From: Alphaproteobacteria bacterium
GTDB lineage: Bacteria; Pseudomonadota; Alphaproteobacteria; Micavibrionales; UBA2020
NCBI GenBank assembly: GCA_016794125.1
Contig: JAEUKT010000004.1
Coordinates: forward strand, 197,460 to 261,459
Length of the DNA: 64,000 nt
Reading direction: 5' to 3'
Position 1 is the stretch's first letter, and each line of letters starts with the position of its first letter. Under the pieces are notes generated by a model. It was not told the DNA's origin and made no database searches. It worked only from the letters and a program-made list of their open reading frames with translations. The translations under genes were made by a program, and so were the position numbers. Shown here one piece after another: positions 53,360-62,093 of the stretch.

Positions 53360-53838
53360 GCACGAACCCGCTGCAGGAAAAATTCGACAAGGCCCGCAAG
53401 GATTACAAAGCCGGACGCGAAACCAAGCTGCTGGGACTGGCGCTGGGTGCGCTGCGTGACGCAGTCAAGGACATGCAGGAAAACGGCATGCCCGCCGCGC
53501 TGCAGGTGCGGCCCGGCAGCCCGGGGCAGCCGGCGGATGCCAATATTCCCGTCCTTGCGCACGGCACGCTTACGCTGCATGAACTTGATATCCCGTTTGT
53601 CGTGGCCAAGCCGGAAAGCGGCACGGTCGATTACCTGCACATCCATCTGTCGCACGGCACGTCCCGCCGCACGGTCTGGGCGCGCGAAACAAATCCGGAT
53701 ATGAAAGACCAGATCCTGACCGGCATCTTCAGGATACATGCGGAAAACGAATTCGCCGAAAGTTTCAATGTCGGCACGACCGGCATATCCAGAATGACAC
53801 TCGATAAATTTCCCGCGCCGAAACTGCCCAAGCCCTAA
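53356..53838 (+). CDS. Hypothetical protein, second of the tandem pair
   Basis: A 160-residue paralogue of the preceding gene, sharing KFDKA, ALRDAVKDMQENGMP and TGISRMTLDKFPAPKL at the same relative positions. ATG 53356 overlaps the stop of its neighbour (ATGA). The central part (LHIHLSHGTSRRTVWA) is beta-rich. It converges with the next gene by a 4-base overlap. Confidence 0.55.
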   Translation: MSTNPLQEKFDKARKDYKAGRETKLLGLALGALRDAVKDMQENGMPAALQVRPGSPGQPADANIPVLAHGTLTLHELDIPFVVAKPESGTVDYLHIHLSHGTSRRTVWARETNPDMKDQILTGIFRIHAENEFAESFNVGTTGISRMTLDKFPAPKLPKP

Positions 53839-54410
53839 TGCAGCGTCTTCTGCGCGAACGCTTTCTGTTCCCTGTCCCATTGCAGGCTGTTGATGAATTC
53901 CAGCGCCTGTTTCGTTTCGGCGGGCGTCAGCGTATGGCCGTGTGATTTTAGCAGCGCGTCCTTGTGCGGCGCGCATGACCGGTGCAGGAAATACGACATT
54001 TCATGGATATTGGCTGCCTTCAGCGGGTCGGGCAGTTCGTTTTCGCTTTCGCGTTCCAGTATCGACGCGGCATTCGTGGTCGCGATGATGATGACGGGAA
54101 TACTACGCGGGCGCAGCTGTACGGCGGTTGCGTATTTCAGGACCGCGCCCGTCAGCATCGCCCAGCCTTCGGCGTTTGGCGGGTCGGACTGCCGCTGCTT
54201 TTCCAGCCCCGCGATCACCGTCCATAAATGGCCGAGGATCGCGTCGCGGTGCTGGTCCAGCGCGTCGCCGTGCGGCGTCGCCGGCATTTTCACGACCGGC
54301 AGGATGTCGGTATTCACCTCGAAAACGCTTTTGCGTTTCCTGCGCCGCCGCAGCACGGTAATGCCGCAGGCGATGACCAGCAGCGGCAAAAGAAGCGTGA
54401 CCGGATCCAA
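53835..54410 (-). CDS. Hypothetical membrane-anchored protein
   Basis: A 191-residue protein with an N-terminal membrane segment (residues 3-20) followed by an Arg/Lys cluster (RRRRKRKS), so the bulk is cytoplasmic. The helical body includes AAILERESENELPDP-like stretches and a His/Cys segment FLHRSCAPHKDALLKSHGH. It starts 2 bases after gcdH ends and is probably cotranscribed with it. No family recognised. Confidence 0.55.
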   Translation of the reverse strand: MDPVTLLLPLLVIACGITVLRRRRKRKSVFEVNTDILPVVKMPATPHGDALDQHRDAILGHLWTVIAGLEKQRQSDPPNAEGWAMLTGAVLKYATAVQLRPRSIPVIIIATTNAASILERESENELPDPLKAANIHEMSYFLHRSCAPHKDALLKSHGHTLTPAETKQALEFINSLQWDREQKAFAQKTLH

Positions 54411-54412
54411 AA

Positions 54413-55642
54413 TTAACCGAAGGCCTGAATGCCCGTGATCGCACGGCCAAGGATCAGCGCATGAACGTCATGCGTGCCTTCATATGTGTTCACGGCCTCC
54501 AGGTTCATGCAGTGGCGGATGACGTGGAATTCGTCCGAAATACCGTTGCCGCCCAGCATGTCGCGCGCGATGCGGGCGATTTCCAGCGACTTGCCGCAGT
54601 TGTTGCGCTTCATCATCGAAATCGCTTCGGGGGCCGCGCGTTCCTCGTCCTTCAACCGGCCAAGGCGCAGCGCGCCCTGCAAGCCCAGCGTGATGTCGGT
54701 CTGCATATTCGCCAGTTTCAATTGAATGATCTGGTTCGCCGCCAGCGGGCGGTTGAACACGGTGCGGTCGAGCGCGTATTGACGCGCTTGATGGAAGCAA
54801 AACTCGGCTGCGCCGAGGGCGCCCCACGAAATCCCGTAACGCGCATTATTGAGGCAGGAGAACGGCCCCGTCAGCCCCTTCACTTCGGGGAATTTGTTTT
54901 CTTCCGGCACGAACACATCGTCCATCACGATCTCGCCTGTGATGGAGGCGCGGAGGGAGAATTTCCCCTCGATCTTCGGCGCGTTCAGACCCTTCATGCC
55001 TTTTTCAAGCACGAAGCCGCGGATATCGCCCGCTTCGTCCTTTGCCCAGACCACGAACACATCCGCGATCGGCGAATTGGTGATCCACATCTTGGACCCT
55101 TTGAGCGTATAGCCGCCCTTGGTTTTGACCGCGCGCGTTTTCATGGACGCAGGGTCGGAACCGGCATCGGGCTCTGTCAGGCCGAAGCAGCCGACCCATT
55201 CGCCGGTCGCCAGTTTCGGCAGATATTTCTGGCGCTGTTCTTCGGTGCCGAAGGCATAGATCGGGTACATGACCAGCGACGACTGTACCGACATCGCGGA
55301 GCGGTAGCCGCTATCCACGCGCTCCACCTCGCGCGCGATCAGGCCGTAGGAAACGTAATTCGTGCCCGCGCAGCCATAGCCCTGCAGCGTGGAACCGAGC
55401 AGGCCGAGCGCGCCCATTTCGGTCATGATTTCGCGATGGAAAATTTCGTGGCGGTTCGCCTCCAGCACGCGGGGCATCAATTTGTCCTGGCAATAGTCGC
55501 GCGCCGCATCGCGGATCATGCGCTCCTCGTCCGTCAGCTGGTCGTCGAGCAGCAGCGCGTCGTCCCATTTGAAGGTCGGCTTGAGTTTCGATTTATCCAG
55601 TTTCTTTTCCATGGGGATACTCGCGGCTGCTTGAGCGTTCAT
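54413..55642 (-). CDS. gcdH: Glutaryl-CoA dehydrogenase
   Basis: A 409-residue acyl-CoA dehydrogenase. Class motifs [16 protein letters not shown] and the FAD segment [17 protein letters not shown] are present, and the region [56 protein letters not shown] and [18 protein letters not shown] is that of GcdH, with the catalytic Glu in NTYEGTHD. It converts glutaryl-CoA to crotonyl-CoA in lysine and tryptophan breakdown. ATG 55642 has AGGAG 7 bases upstream; upstream in-frame codons are rejected. Confidence 0.93.
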   Translation of the reverse strand: MNAQAAASIPMEKKLDKSKLKPTFKWDDALLLDDQLTDEERMIRDAARDYCQDKLMPRVLEANRHEIFHREIMTEMGALGLLGSTLQGYGCAGTNYVSYGLIAREVERVDSGYRSAMSVQSSLVMYPIYAFGTEEQRQKYLPKLATGEWVGCFGLTEPDAGSDPASMKTRAVKTKGGYTLKGSKMWITNSPIADVFVVWAKDEAGDIRGFVLEKGMKGLNAPKIEGKFSLRASITGEIVMDDVFVPEENKFPEVKGLTGPFSCLNNARYGISWGALGAAEFCFHQARQYALDRTVFNRPLAANQIIQLKLANMQTDITLGLQGALRLGRLKDEERAAPEAISMMKRNNCGKSLEIARIARDMLGGNGISDEFHVIRHCMNLEAVNTYEGTHDVHALILGRAITGIQAFG

Positions 55643-55676
55643 CGGATTGCTCCTAATATAAGTGGGTGAGGGAAAT

Positions 55677-55880
55677 ATGGCAGAATTGCTGCAAGGGCGC
55701 GAGGTCATTTTCGAATTCCGGCAGATGGGACCCGCCATGCGCGTCAGCGCGATGGACACCGAAACCATGACCGAAATTGTCATTCAATGCCCCGCCAGCG
55801 CGGGCGAGGCGGTTTTCAAGAAAAACGCCCTCGCGCGCCTTGCCTATGTGCTGAAAAAGAACGGGCATATCAAGGACTAA
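55677..55880 (+). CDS. Small DUF6898-like protein
   Basis: A 67-residue protein from ATG 55677 (GAGGGA upstream), divergent from gcdH across 34 bases. The sequence [32 protein letters not shown] and [11 protein letters not shown] fits the small alphaproteobacterial DUF6898 family. Function unknown. Confidence 0.6.
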   Translation: MAELLQGREVIFEFRQMGPAMRVSAMDTETMTEIVIQCPASAGEAVFKKNALARLAYVLKKNGHIKD

Positions 55881-55900
55881 GCCGACACCCGTGCGCCGGA

Positions 55901-55939
55901 TTGACCGCCGCGCCATTCTGTCGTATGTAAAATACATAC
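55901..55939 (+). promoter_or_regulatory. Promoter TTGACC-N17-TATGTA with inverted repeat
   Basis: -35 at 55901-55906, -10 at 55924-55929. The -10 is part of a perfect inverted repeat GTATGTA-AAA-TACATAC (55923-55939), so a bound repressor would block the promoter of the ankyrin gene. Confidence 0.6.
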
Positions 55940-55955
55940 CAAACCAACACGGACG

Positions 55956-56981
55956 ATGCCGATGCCCGCCACCCGGGATAACGATATCAGGCTGCTGAAC
56001 GCCGTCACGCGCGGCGATGCCGATGGCGCGCGCGCGCTGCTGAACGCCGGTGCCGATCCGCATGTGACCGATGCGCAGGGCCGCCCCGGTGCGCATATTG
56101 CCATCCGTCAGGATAATTACAGCCACAGGGGCGGTCGCGAACTGGTCGCAATGTTCCTCAACCGCGGCGTGAGCGTGAATGCCAAGGACGGGGCAGGGGC
56201 GACGCTGCTGCATCACGCCGTGCAGGACACCGATTACACCATCCATTACAAAATGACTGATATGGTGCATTTCGGGGCAGACATTCACGCGCGCGACAAC
56301 GACGGCCGCACGCCGCTGCATTGGGCGGCGATGCAGGGATATAAAACCGAAGGCGTCTCTTTCCTCATCAACAACAACGCCGATGTGAACGCGGCGGATG
56401 AACAGGGTGTCACGCCGCTGCACCTTGCCGCCGCGCGCGGTGATGCCGATGTGATCAAGGTGCTGGTCAGCGCCGGCGCGGATATGCAGGCGGTGACGAA
56501 GCAGGGAAAAACCGTTTGGGATTTTGCGGTCGATGCAGGGAAAGATTATCAGGCGCAGGTGCTGAAGGCCGACGCCGCCAAAGACCTGATCGCCCGCCAG
56601 AAAAAAGCCGAGGAGAAAAGGTTTTTCGAGGAAGCCGCGAAAGCCGAAAAACAGGCCGAAAAAAAACCGGTTGATCCGTGGCAGCTGCTGTCGAACGACC
56701 GCGTGGCGTTTTCATCGGTCGAGCGCGGCTTGGGCTATAAACTCACCGAAATCTTCAACTTCTCCGCCCGCACCTATACGCAGATCACGCATAACCTGAA
56801 TACGAAATCCGAAGCCGTCGTCATGAAAACCTTCGACGAATTCAGCGACAAAACCCCCATCGAAAAAGCGCACAATGCCCTGGAGAGGCTCGGAGGCACC
56901 GCAGAGAATACTTTGATCGGCGGCCCGATGCTGGAAAAACCGAAGCGGAATTTGAAATTGCCGGGCAACCCCGCGCCATAA
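55956..56981 (+). CDS. Ankyrin repeat protein
   Basis: A 341-residue protein. Five ankyrin repeats cover residues about 8-185: RLLNAVTRGDADGARALLNA, VAMFLNRGVSVNAKD, DMVHFGADIHARDNDGRTPLHWAA, FLINNNADVNAADEQGVTPLHLAA and VLVSAGADMQAVTKQGKTVWDFA. A charged coiled coil follows (about 200-235) and then a C-terminal domain that is not recognised (DRVAFSSVERGLGYKLTEIF). No signal peptide or membrane segment. An alternative start lies at 55962. It probably binds a host-cell protein partner in the cytoplasm. Confidence 0.8.
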   Translation: MPMPATRDNDIRLLNAVTRGDADGARALLNAGADPHVTDAQGRPGAHIAIRQDNYSHRGGRELVAMFLNRGVSVNAKDGAGATLLHHAVQDTDYTIHYKMTDMVHFGADIHARDNDGRTPLHWAAMQGYKTEGVSFLINNNADVNAADEQGVTPLHLAAARGDADVIKVLVSAGADMQAVTKQGKTVWDFAVDAGKDYQAQVLKADAAKDLIARQKKAEEKRFFEEAAKAEKQAEKKPVDPWQLLSNDRVAFSSVERGLGYKLTEIFNFSARTYTQITHNLNTKSEAVVMKTFDEFSDKTPIEKAHNALERLGGTAENTLIGGPMLEKPKRNLKLPGNPAP

Positions 56982-56990
56982 CCGGCCTTG

Positions 56991-57103
56991 TCATCCCGGC
57001 GAAAGCCGGGATCCACGGACCGCCTCATGCGGCACAAAACCGTCACCGCCTGTTCACGCCCCAAATCCCCGTCCTTGGACTCTGGCTTTCGCCGGAGTGA
57101 CAG
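56991..57103. repeat. REP-like element, complete copy
   Basis: TGTCATCCCGGCGAAAGCC at the left and a near-exact inverted copy (GGCTTTCGCCGGAGTGACA, 57084-57102) at the right; 17 of 19 positions agree. Each end is itself a small hairpin (CCCGGC-GAAA-GCCGGG). Confidence 0.7.
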
Positions 57104-57130
57104 CGGGGTATGGTCGCCTTACCACACAAC

Positions 57131-57185
57131 CGTCATCCCCGCGAAGGCGGGGATCCAGTAGCGCGTCCGCGCGTCATGTGAGACA
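57131..57185. repeat. REP-like element, half copy
   Basis: The module CGTCATCCCCGCGAAGGCGG with GGATCCAGTAGCGCGTCC matches the right half of the element at 9019-9131 read on the minus strand. The partner end is missing. Confidence 0.65.
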
Positions 57186-57219
57186 TATACTTTTCGGATG
57201 GAAGTCGACGGGTTTTAAT

Positions 57220-58368
57220 TTATTTCTGCCCATTTGCTTCCTTTACTTTAAGCATCGGCAGGATTTTTTGGGCGTAGGTCTGGAGTTCCAGATTACTGCT
57301 ACTCGTCTGCTCATTGACAAAGCTTTCAAGAGAATCGAAATCGCTCCATTTTTGGAGGTGTCCGAATGTGGATTGTGCATAGCCTATTGTTTCTTTTTCT
57401 TCTGCGAAGGTAAAAATATGTATCAAGCCCAATATTGCGAGTTTCACTTCATCAGATGGATTCTTCCACCATTTGAAGTCACCGTTTATTTTTGCTTTTA
57501 AAACCAGTCTGCATAAGAAGCTAGCAGCGCGCATCGTCGATTTTGAATCTTCTGGATTAATGTGCCCAACAAAATAATAAACTAGGTTGGGCACATTATT
57601 GCCTAAGGTATCTGTCGCAGAATTCCATACCTCTTTGTCATCATCCGACATAGCAAGATATTTGACTTGGTTGACGATCTCATTATTACCGAGAAAAGGT
57701 TTTATGTACCTGACAGCGTTGCGGCGGACCGCAAGTTTAGGGTCTTTCAAAAGATGTATCATAAGTAATTCCGCGCCGCTTTCTTGGCTAAATTTTTCAG
57801 AAAGGGCGCGCGAGGCTTGTGTCCGGAAAAACTTACTTTTGTGAGTAGCGGCAGTTTTTACTTGGTCGTAAGTGGGAGTGCTGTCTTCATAAAATTCCTT
57901 ACACTCAGGGTCTCTTTGATAAATACCGGGACAATGACGTTTTGGTTGTAGTGCTGCTCCAAGTTGTATATCGGCTTCAAGGTATGACAAGGGTTCTTTC
58001 GAAATGGCAGAAAGCAAGAATAGCTTGATGTTTTCTACTTTGTTGGCAGGAGCGTCTGTTCTGAACAATAAATCATCTACAAGCGGCATCGATGTCAGGC
58101 CTCTTGCATTCTGTTGAAATTCGTCACGTTGTTGGATTGCGATATAAAAATCTTGTGAGTCTTGTACGATGACGAATGCGAGATAAGAGTTATAGGCAGT
58201 TTTTGTCATTCCTCCCCTTACAGTGTTTTCAGGGAAAGTGAAAAAAGTGTTCGAGACTTTTATTGTAAAAGGCTCATCAATAAGCGAGTTATCAATGTGA
58301 TATTGCGTGGCATGGCTCTGCGAAGCCGAAATCAGAATTAAAAATAAAATTACAAACAAAGAGCGCAT
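57220..58368 (-). CDS. Hypothetical secreted protein with HEAT-like helices
   Basis: A 382-residue protein from ATG 58368 (AGGGA upstream) with a clear signal peptide (MRSLFVILFLILISASQSHA). An N-terminal beta region (about 20-130) is followed by helical pairs (RTQASRALSEKFSQES, LLKDPKLAVRRNAVRYI, VWNSATDTLGNNVPN) that resemble HEAT repeats. The gene is strongly A+T-rich for this window and uses codons such as AAA, ATA and AGA more often, so it may be acquired. No family recognised. Confidence 0.6.
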   Translation of the reverse strand: MRSLFVILFLILISASQSHATQYHIDNSLIDEPFTIKVSNTFFTFPENTVRGGMTKTAYNSYLAFVIVQDSQDFYIAIQQRDEFQQNARGLTSMPLVDDLLFRTDAPANKVENIKLFLLSAISKEPLSYLEADIQLGAALQPKRHCPGIYQRDPECKEFYEDSTPTYDQVKTAATHKSKFFRTQASRALSEKFSQESGAELLMIHLLKDPKLAVRRNAVRYIKPFLGNNEIVNQVKYLAMSDDDKEVWNSATDTLGNNVPNLVYYFVGHINPEDSKSTMRAASFLCRLVLKAKINGDFKWWKNPSDEVKLAILGLIHIFTFAEEKETIGYAQSTFGHLQKWSDFDSLESFVNEQTSSSNLELQTYAQKILPMLKVKEANGQK

Positions 58369-58527
58369 GAAAATCCCTTTTAAATCAGGGTAACTCGATA
58401 GCGTTAAAAAAAGTAATAACCTGCATATTCCATAATACAGATTCAATATCTAGCGTGATACTTCTGGAATACCCCTACTACATTTGGTATATCAGGGCAG
58501 CGGTAACAATATCTTGGGGTCAAAGCC

Positions 58528-58977
58528 GTGGCCGAGGGTAAAAAAATAGCCATTTCTTCCGATCATGCGGGCTTTCAGTTGAAGGCCGCGGTGGTCGAAC
58601 ACCTCAAAAAAGCGGGGCATGACGTTATTGACCTTGGTCCGTTTAACGAGGATCGCGTCGATTACCCCGATTTCGGTTTTAAACTGGCCGAGGCGATCAA
58701 TGCGGGGCAGGCACCTATCGGCATCGCCATCTGCGGCTCCGGCATCGGCATCAGCATAGCGGTCAATCGGTACAAGGGCATGCGCTGTGCGCTGGCGCAT
58801 GATGTCACCTCGGCGCGGCTCGCGCGGCTGCACAACGATGCCAATGTTATTGCGCTGGGTGCGCGCCTGCTGGGCGTCGAAACGGCGCTTGATTGCGTGA
58901 ATGTATTTTTATCAACGGATTTTGAAGGCGGCCGCCATGCGGGCCGCGTCGAAAAATTAGGAAAGTGCGGTGCATAA
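58528..58977 (+). CDS. rpiB: Ribose 5-phosphate isomerase B
   Basis: A 149-residue RpiB/LacAB protein: ISSDHAGFQLK near residue 9, ICGSGIGISIAVNRYKGMRCAL near 67 with catalytic Cys, and HNDANVIALGARLLG near 101. It interconverts ribose-5-phosphate and ribulose-5-phosphate. GTG 58528 is used with TGGGGT upstream. glyA begins directly after the stop codon. Confidence 0.93.
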   Translation: MAEGKKIAISSDHAGFQLKAAVVEHLKKAGHDVIDLGPFNEDRVDYPDFGFKLAEAINAGQAPIGIAICGSGIGISIAVNRYKGMRCALAHDVTSARLARLHNDANVIALGARLLGVETALDCVNVFLSTDFEGGRHAGRVEKLGKCGA

Positions 58978-60291
58978 ATGACTCTCGCTCAAAAGAAAGA
59001 AACCCCGACTGTGCCCTTCAATTTTTTTGAAACCGATCTGGCCGATGCCGATCCCGCCGTTTTCAACGCCATCCGTCAGGAACTCGGCCGCCAGAAAGAC
59101 CAGATCGAATTGATCGCGTCGGAAAATATCGTGTCCCGCGCGGTGCTGCAGGCGCAGGGTTCGGTTCTGACCAACAAATATGCCGAAGGCTATCCCGGCA
59201 AGCGTTACTACGGCGGCTGCGAATTTGTCGATGTGACGGAACAGCTGGCGATTGACCGCATCTGCGAACTCTTTGGCGCGAAATTCGCCAACGTGCAGCC
59301 CCATTCGGGCGCGCAGGCGAACCAAGCGGTGTTCATGTCGCTGGTGGCTCCCGGCGACACGATTTTGGGTCAGGCGCTCGCGCATGGCGGCCACCTGACG
59401 CATGGCGCGAAGCCGAACATGTCGGGCAAATGGTTCAACGCCGTGCAATACGGCGTGCGTGAATCCGACGCGCTGATCGACATGGACGAGGTCGAACGCC
59501 TCGCGCACGAACATAAACCTAAACTGATCGTCGCCGGTGCCTCCGCCTATCCGCGCGTGATCGATTTCGCGCGTTTCCGCAAGATTGCCGATGAAGTGGG
59601 CGCATACCTGATGGTCGATATGGCGCATTACGCAGGTTTGGTTGCGGGCGGGCAATATCCGTCGCCGGTGCCTCATGCGCATGTCACGACATCGACCACG
59701 CACAAAACCCTGCGCGGCCCGCGTGGCGGCATCATCCTCACGAATGACGAGGAGATCGCCAAGAAAATCAATTCCGCCGTGTTCCCCGGTTTGCAGGGCG
59801 GCCCGCTGGAGCATGTGATCGCGGCAAAGGCCGTGGCATTTGGCGAGGCGCTGCAGCCGGCCTTCAAGGTCTATGCGCAGAACGTGCTGGATAACGCGCG
59901 CGTGCTGGCGAATACGCTGAAAAACGGCGGGCTCGATATCGTGTCCGGCGGCACCGACTGCCATCTGGTTTTGATCGACCTGCGCCCGAAAAAACTGACG
60001 GGCAAGGACGCGGAACTGTCGCTCGAACATGCGGGCATCACCTGCAACAAAAACGCCATCCCGTTCGACCCGCAAAAACCGATGGTGACATCGGGTCTGC
60101 GCGTCGGCAGCCCCGCCGCCACCACGCGCGGCTTTGGCAAGGCGGAATTCGAACTGGTCGGCGAATACATGGTTGCGGTGCTGGATGGTCTTGCGAAGAA
60201 CGGCGCGGGCAACAACGGCGAGATCGAGAAAGCGGTGTATGCGGAAGTCCGCAAGCTCTGCGATAAATTCCCGATCTACCCGAAGGAGTAA
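58978..60291 (+). CDS. glyA: Serine hydroxymethyltransferase
   Basis: A 437-residue PLP enzyme of the normal length. [40 protein letters not shown] and the PLP lysine K243 in [12 protein letters not shown] are all present. It makes glycine and methylene-tetrahydrofolate from serine. The gene follows rpiB without gap and precedes nrdR by 6 bases, forming an operon. Confidence 0.97.
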   Translation: MTLAQKKETPTVPFNFFETDLADADPAVFNAIRQELGRQKDQIELIASENIVSRAVLQAQGSVLTNKYAEGYPGKRYYGGCEFVDVTEQLAIDRICELFGAKFANVQPHSGAQANQAVFMSLVAPGDTILGQALAHGGHLTHGAKPNMSGKWFNAVQYGVRESDALIDMDEVERLAHEHKPKLIVAGASAYPRVIDFARFRKIADEVGAYLMVDMAHYAGLVAGGQYPSPVPHAHVTTSTTHKTLRGPRGGIILTNDEEIAKKINSAVFPGLQGGPLEHVIAAKAVAFGEALQPAFKVYAQNVLDNARVLANTLKNGGLDIVSGGTDCHLVLIDLRPKKLTGKDAELSLEHAGITCNKNAIPFDPQKPMVTSGLRVGSPAATTRGFGKAEFELVGEYMVAVLDGLAKNGAGNNGEIEKAVYAEVRKLCDKFPIYPKE

Positions 60292-60297
60292 CCAGAC

Positions 60298-60771
60298 ATG
60301 CGTTGCCCTTTTTGCACCGGTAACAATACACAAGTCAAAGACAGCCGCCCGACGGAAGACGATGCCGCCATCCGCCGCCGCCGCGAATGTCCCGATTGCG
60401 AAGCGCGCTTCACGACTTTCGAGCGCGTGCAGCTGCGCGAAATCATCGTGGTGAAAAACAACGGCAAGCGCGAGCCGTTCGACCGCAACAAGCTCATGCG
60501 TTCGCTGAAGCTCTGCCTGCAAAAACGCCCCGTCGACGCCGATGTGATCGAACGCGTGGCGAACGACATCGTGCGCCAGCTGGAACAATCCGGCGAAAGC
60601 GACGTGACGACCAAGGAAATCGGCGAAAAGGCGATGCAGGCGCTCTCCCAGCTCGACCCCGTCGCCTATGTGCGTTACGCATCGGTTTACAAAGATTTCC
60701 GCGAAGTGAAGGACTATAACGACTTCCTCGCGGGCGTCGAACACGTCTGCAAGAAAGTCAGCCATGGTTGA
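60298..60771 (+). CDS. nrdR: Transcriptional repressor NrdR
   Basis: A 157-residue regulator. Zinc ribbon CPFC (3-6) and CPDC (31-34), an Arg-rich stretch, then an ATP-cone domain (about 46-136, [20 protein letters not shown]). It represses ribonucleotide reductase genes when dATP is high. The nusB start overlaps its end by 8 bases. Confidence 0.96.
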   Translation: MRCPFCTGNNTQVKDSRPTEDDAAIRRRRECPDCEARFTTFERVQLREIIVVKNNGKREPFDRNKLMRSLKLCLQKRPVDADVIERVANDIVRQLEQSGESDVTTKEIGEKAMQALSQLDPVAYVRYASVYKDFREVKDYNDFLAGVEHVCKKVSHG

Positions 60772-61276
60772 TAAACAAAAAATCACCAAGCTTCCGCCCA
60801 AAGCGCCGGAAAAACGCGCGGTGAAGAAAAACGCCGGATCGAAAAACGCGCGCAAGACCGCCGCGCGTTTGGCCGCCGTGCAGGTGCTGTACCAGATGCG
60901 CCTGAACAACCAGGATGCGAAATCGGCGGTGCGTGAATATATCGACCACCGCAGCGGCTTCACGCTGGACGGCGACACCTTCGTGCCGCCCGACGAAGAA
61001 CTGCTGAACGACATCGTGCTGGGTTTGCAAAAACGCTGGGGCGATGTAGACGGCGTTGTTTCCGCCGCGCTCGCCGCCGGAAAAATCGACGAAGTGGAAA
61101 CGCTGCTGGATGCGATCCTGCGCGCTGGTGCCTATGAATTGCTCGCGCATGGCAAGACCGATACCGGCATCATCATCCATGATTACCTCAATGTCACCAA
61201 CGGCTTCTATGACGGGCCGGAACGCAAGCTGGTGAACGGCGTACTGGATAAAATCGCCAAGACTGTGCGCGAATAA
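60764..61276 (+). CDS. nusB: Transcription antitermination factor NusB
   Basis: A 170-residue NusB: a Lys-rich N-terminal extension of about 30 residues, then the helical fold with [16 protein letters not shown] and the C-terminal signature [29 protein letters not shown] (from about residue 120). It binds rRNA boxA with NusE. In many relatives rib genes lie between nrdR and nusB; here they directly overlap. Confidence 0.93.
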   Translation: MVDKQKITKLPPKAPEKRAVKKNAGSKNARKTAARLAAVQVLYQMRLNNQDAKSAVREYIDHRSGFTLDGDTFVPPDEELLNDIVLGLQKRWGDVDGVVSAALAAGKIDEVETLLDAILRAGAYELLAHGKTDTGIIIHDYLNVTNGFYDGPERKLVNGVLDKIAKTVRE

Positions 61277-61373
61277 TCGCCGGGTTGTTTTGCTTCAAAA
61301 GACTGGATTCATTGGATTTTCGTCTTTAAAAGCTTCTTAACCTGATTTGCGATATAATCGCGGGACGAGGTAA

Positions 61374-61739
61374 ATGATGGCCGATCTGGATGTGCTTTTC
61401 GTGATTGCCGATGCCGCGCCGCTGCTCGACCGCGCCGATAACGCGCTGCGCCGCGTGGGGAAGGACAGCATTGCCGACGCGCTTTTGAAACTGCAGCAGG
61501 ATGCGGGGCTGGAGCTGGATAACGAAATGACCGGCAGCTTTTCCGAGCCCGCGCCGGGGCCGCAATCCGCGCTGCTGCGCGCCGCCTATGAACCCGTCAC
61601 GCCCGCGCGCCTGAATATCCTGAACGACGCGTTCCATGCAATCCGCGAACAGGACATCCGCGAGGACATTTGCGAAGTGATCCGCAAACTGCCCGCGCAA
61701 CCGTCGCCCGCGGCGAAAAACGCCCCCAAGCCGAACTGA
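61374..61739 (+). CDS. Hypothetical small acidic protein
   Basis: A 121-residue cytoplasmic protein, mostly helical (VIADAAPLLDRADNALRRVG, ALLKLQQDAGLELDNEM, FHAIREQDIREDICEVIRKL) with a Pro/Ala-rich tail. GAGG lies just before ATG 61374; ATG 61377 is equally possible. It ends one base before the converging gene's stop. Function unknown. Confidence 0.5.
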   Translation: MMADLDVLFVIADAAPLLDRADNALRRVGKDSIADALLKLQQDAGLELDNEMTGSFSEPAPGPQSALLRAAYEPVTPARLNILNDAFHAIREQDIREDICEVIRKLPAQPSPAAKNAPKPN

Positions 61740-62093
61740 TCAATTTTCCGCGTGAAAATGATGCAGCACGCGGTGAAACACCGGCACCAGCAACAGCCCG
61801 CCGCATATAACCAGCAAGATGCCGGAATAAAGCGCATAGAACGCCGCGAACAGCTTGCCGCCGACCGTGTGCAGCGCATCGACCTCGCCCATGCCGCCCA
61901 AAATCATCGCCGCGTTGAGCAAGGCGTCGATCCATGCCATGCCTTCAAACCCGCGATAGCCCAGCACGCCGATCATGAGCGACACAAGAATGATCGCCAG
62001 CGTCACGCCCAGCCAGCGCGCCATGCGCGCGGCGAACGCGCTCTTGGAAATCACGGCTCTGTGCTTGCTTTCAAGAATTTGTTTCTTAGGCAT
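61740..62093 (-). CDS. Small three-helix membrane protein, pore-domain-like
   Basis: A 117-residue protein with a basic N-terminus and hydrophobic segments near residues 27-48, 55-70 and 82-108. The layout helix, short re-entrant-like segment (DALLNAAMILGGMGEVDAL) and helix preceded by GGKLFAAFYALYSG recalls small ion-channel pore domains, but the potassium filter TVGYG is absent. Its start overlaps the end of the RND permease gene by 8 bases. Function is not known. Confidence 0.55.
   Translation of the reverse strand: MPKKQILESKHRAVISKSAFAARMARWLGVTLAIILVSLMIGVLGYRGFEGMAWIDALLNAAMILGGMGEVDALHTVGGKLFAAFYALYSGILLVICGGLLLVPVFHRVLHHFHAEN

Noticed and set aside
54461-55669. A 402-residue plus-strand frame
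   Set aside because: Antisense to the certain gcdH gene and of shadow composition.
58957-61014. A 685-residue minus-strand frame over glyA-nrdR-nusB
   Set aside because: Covers three certain genes on the other strand and shows no recognisable domain.
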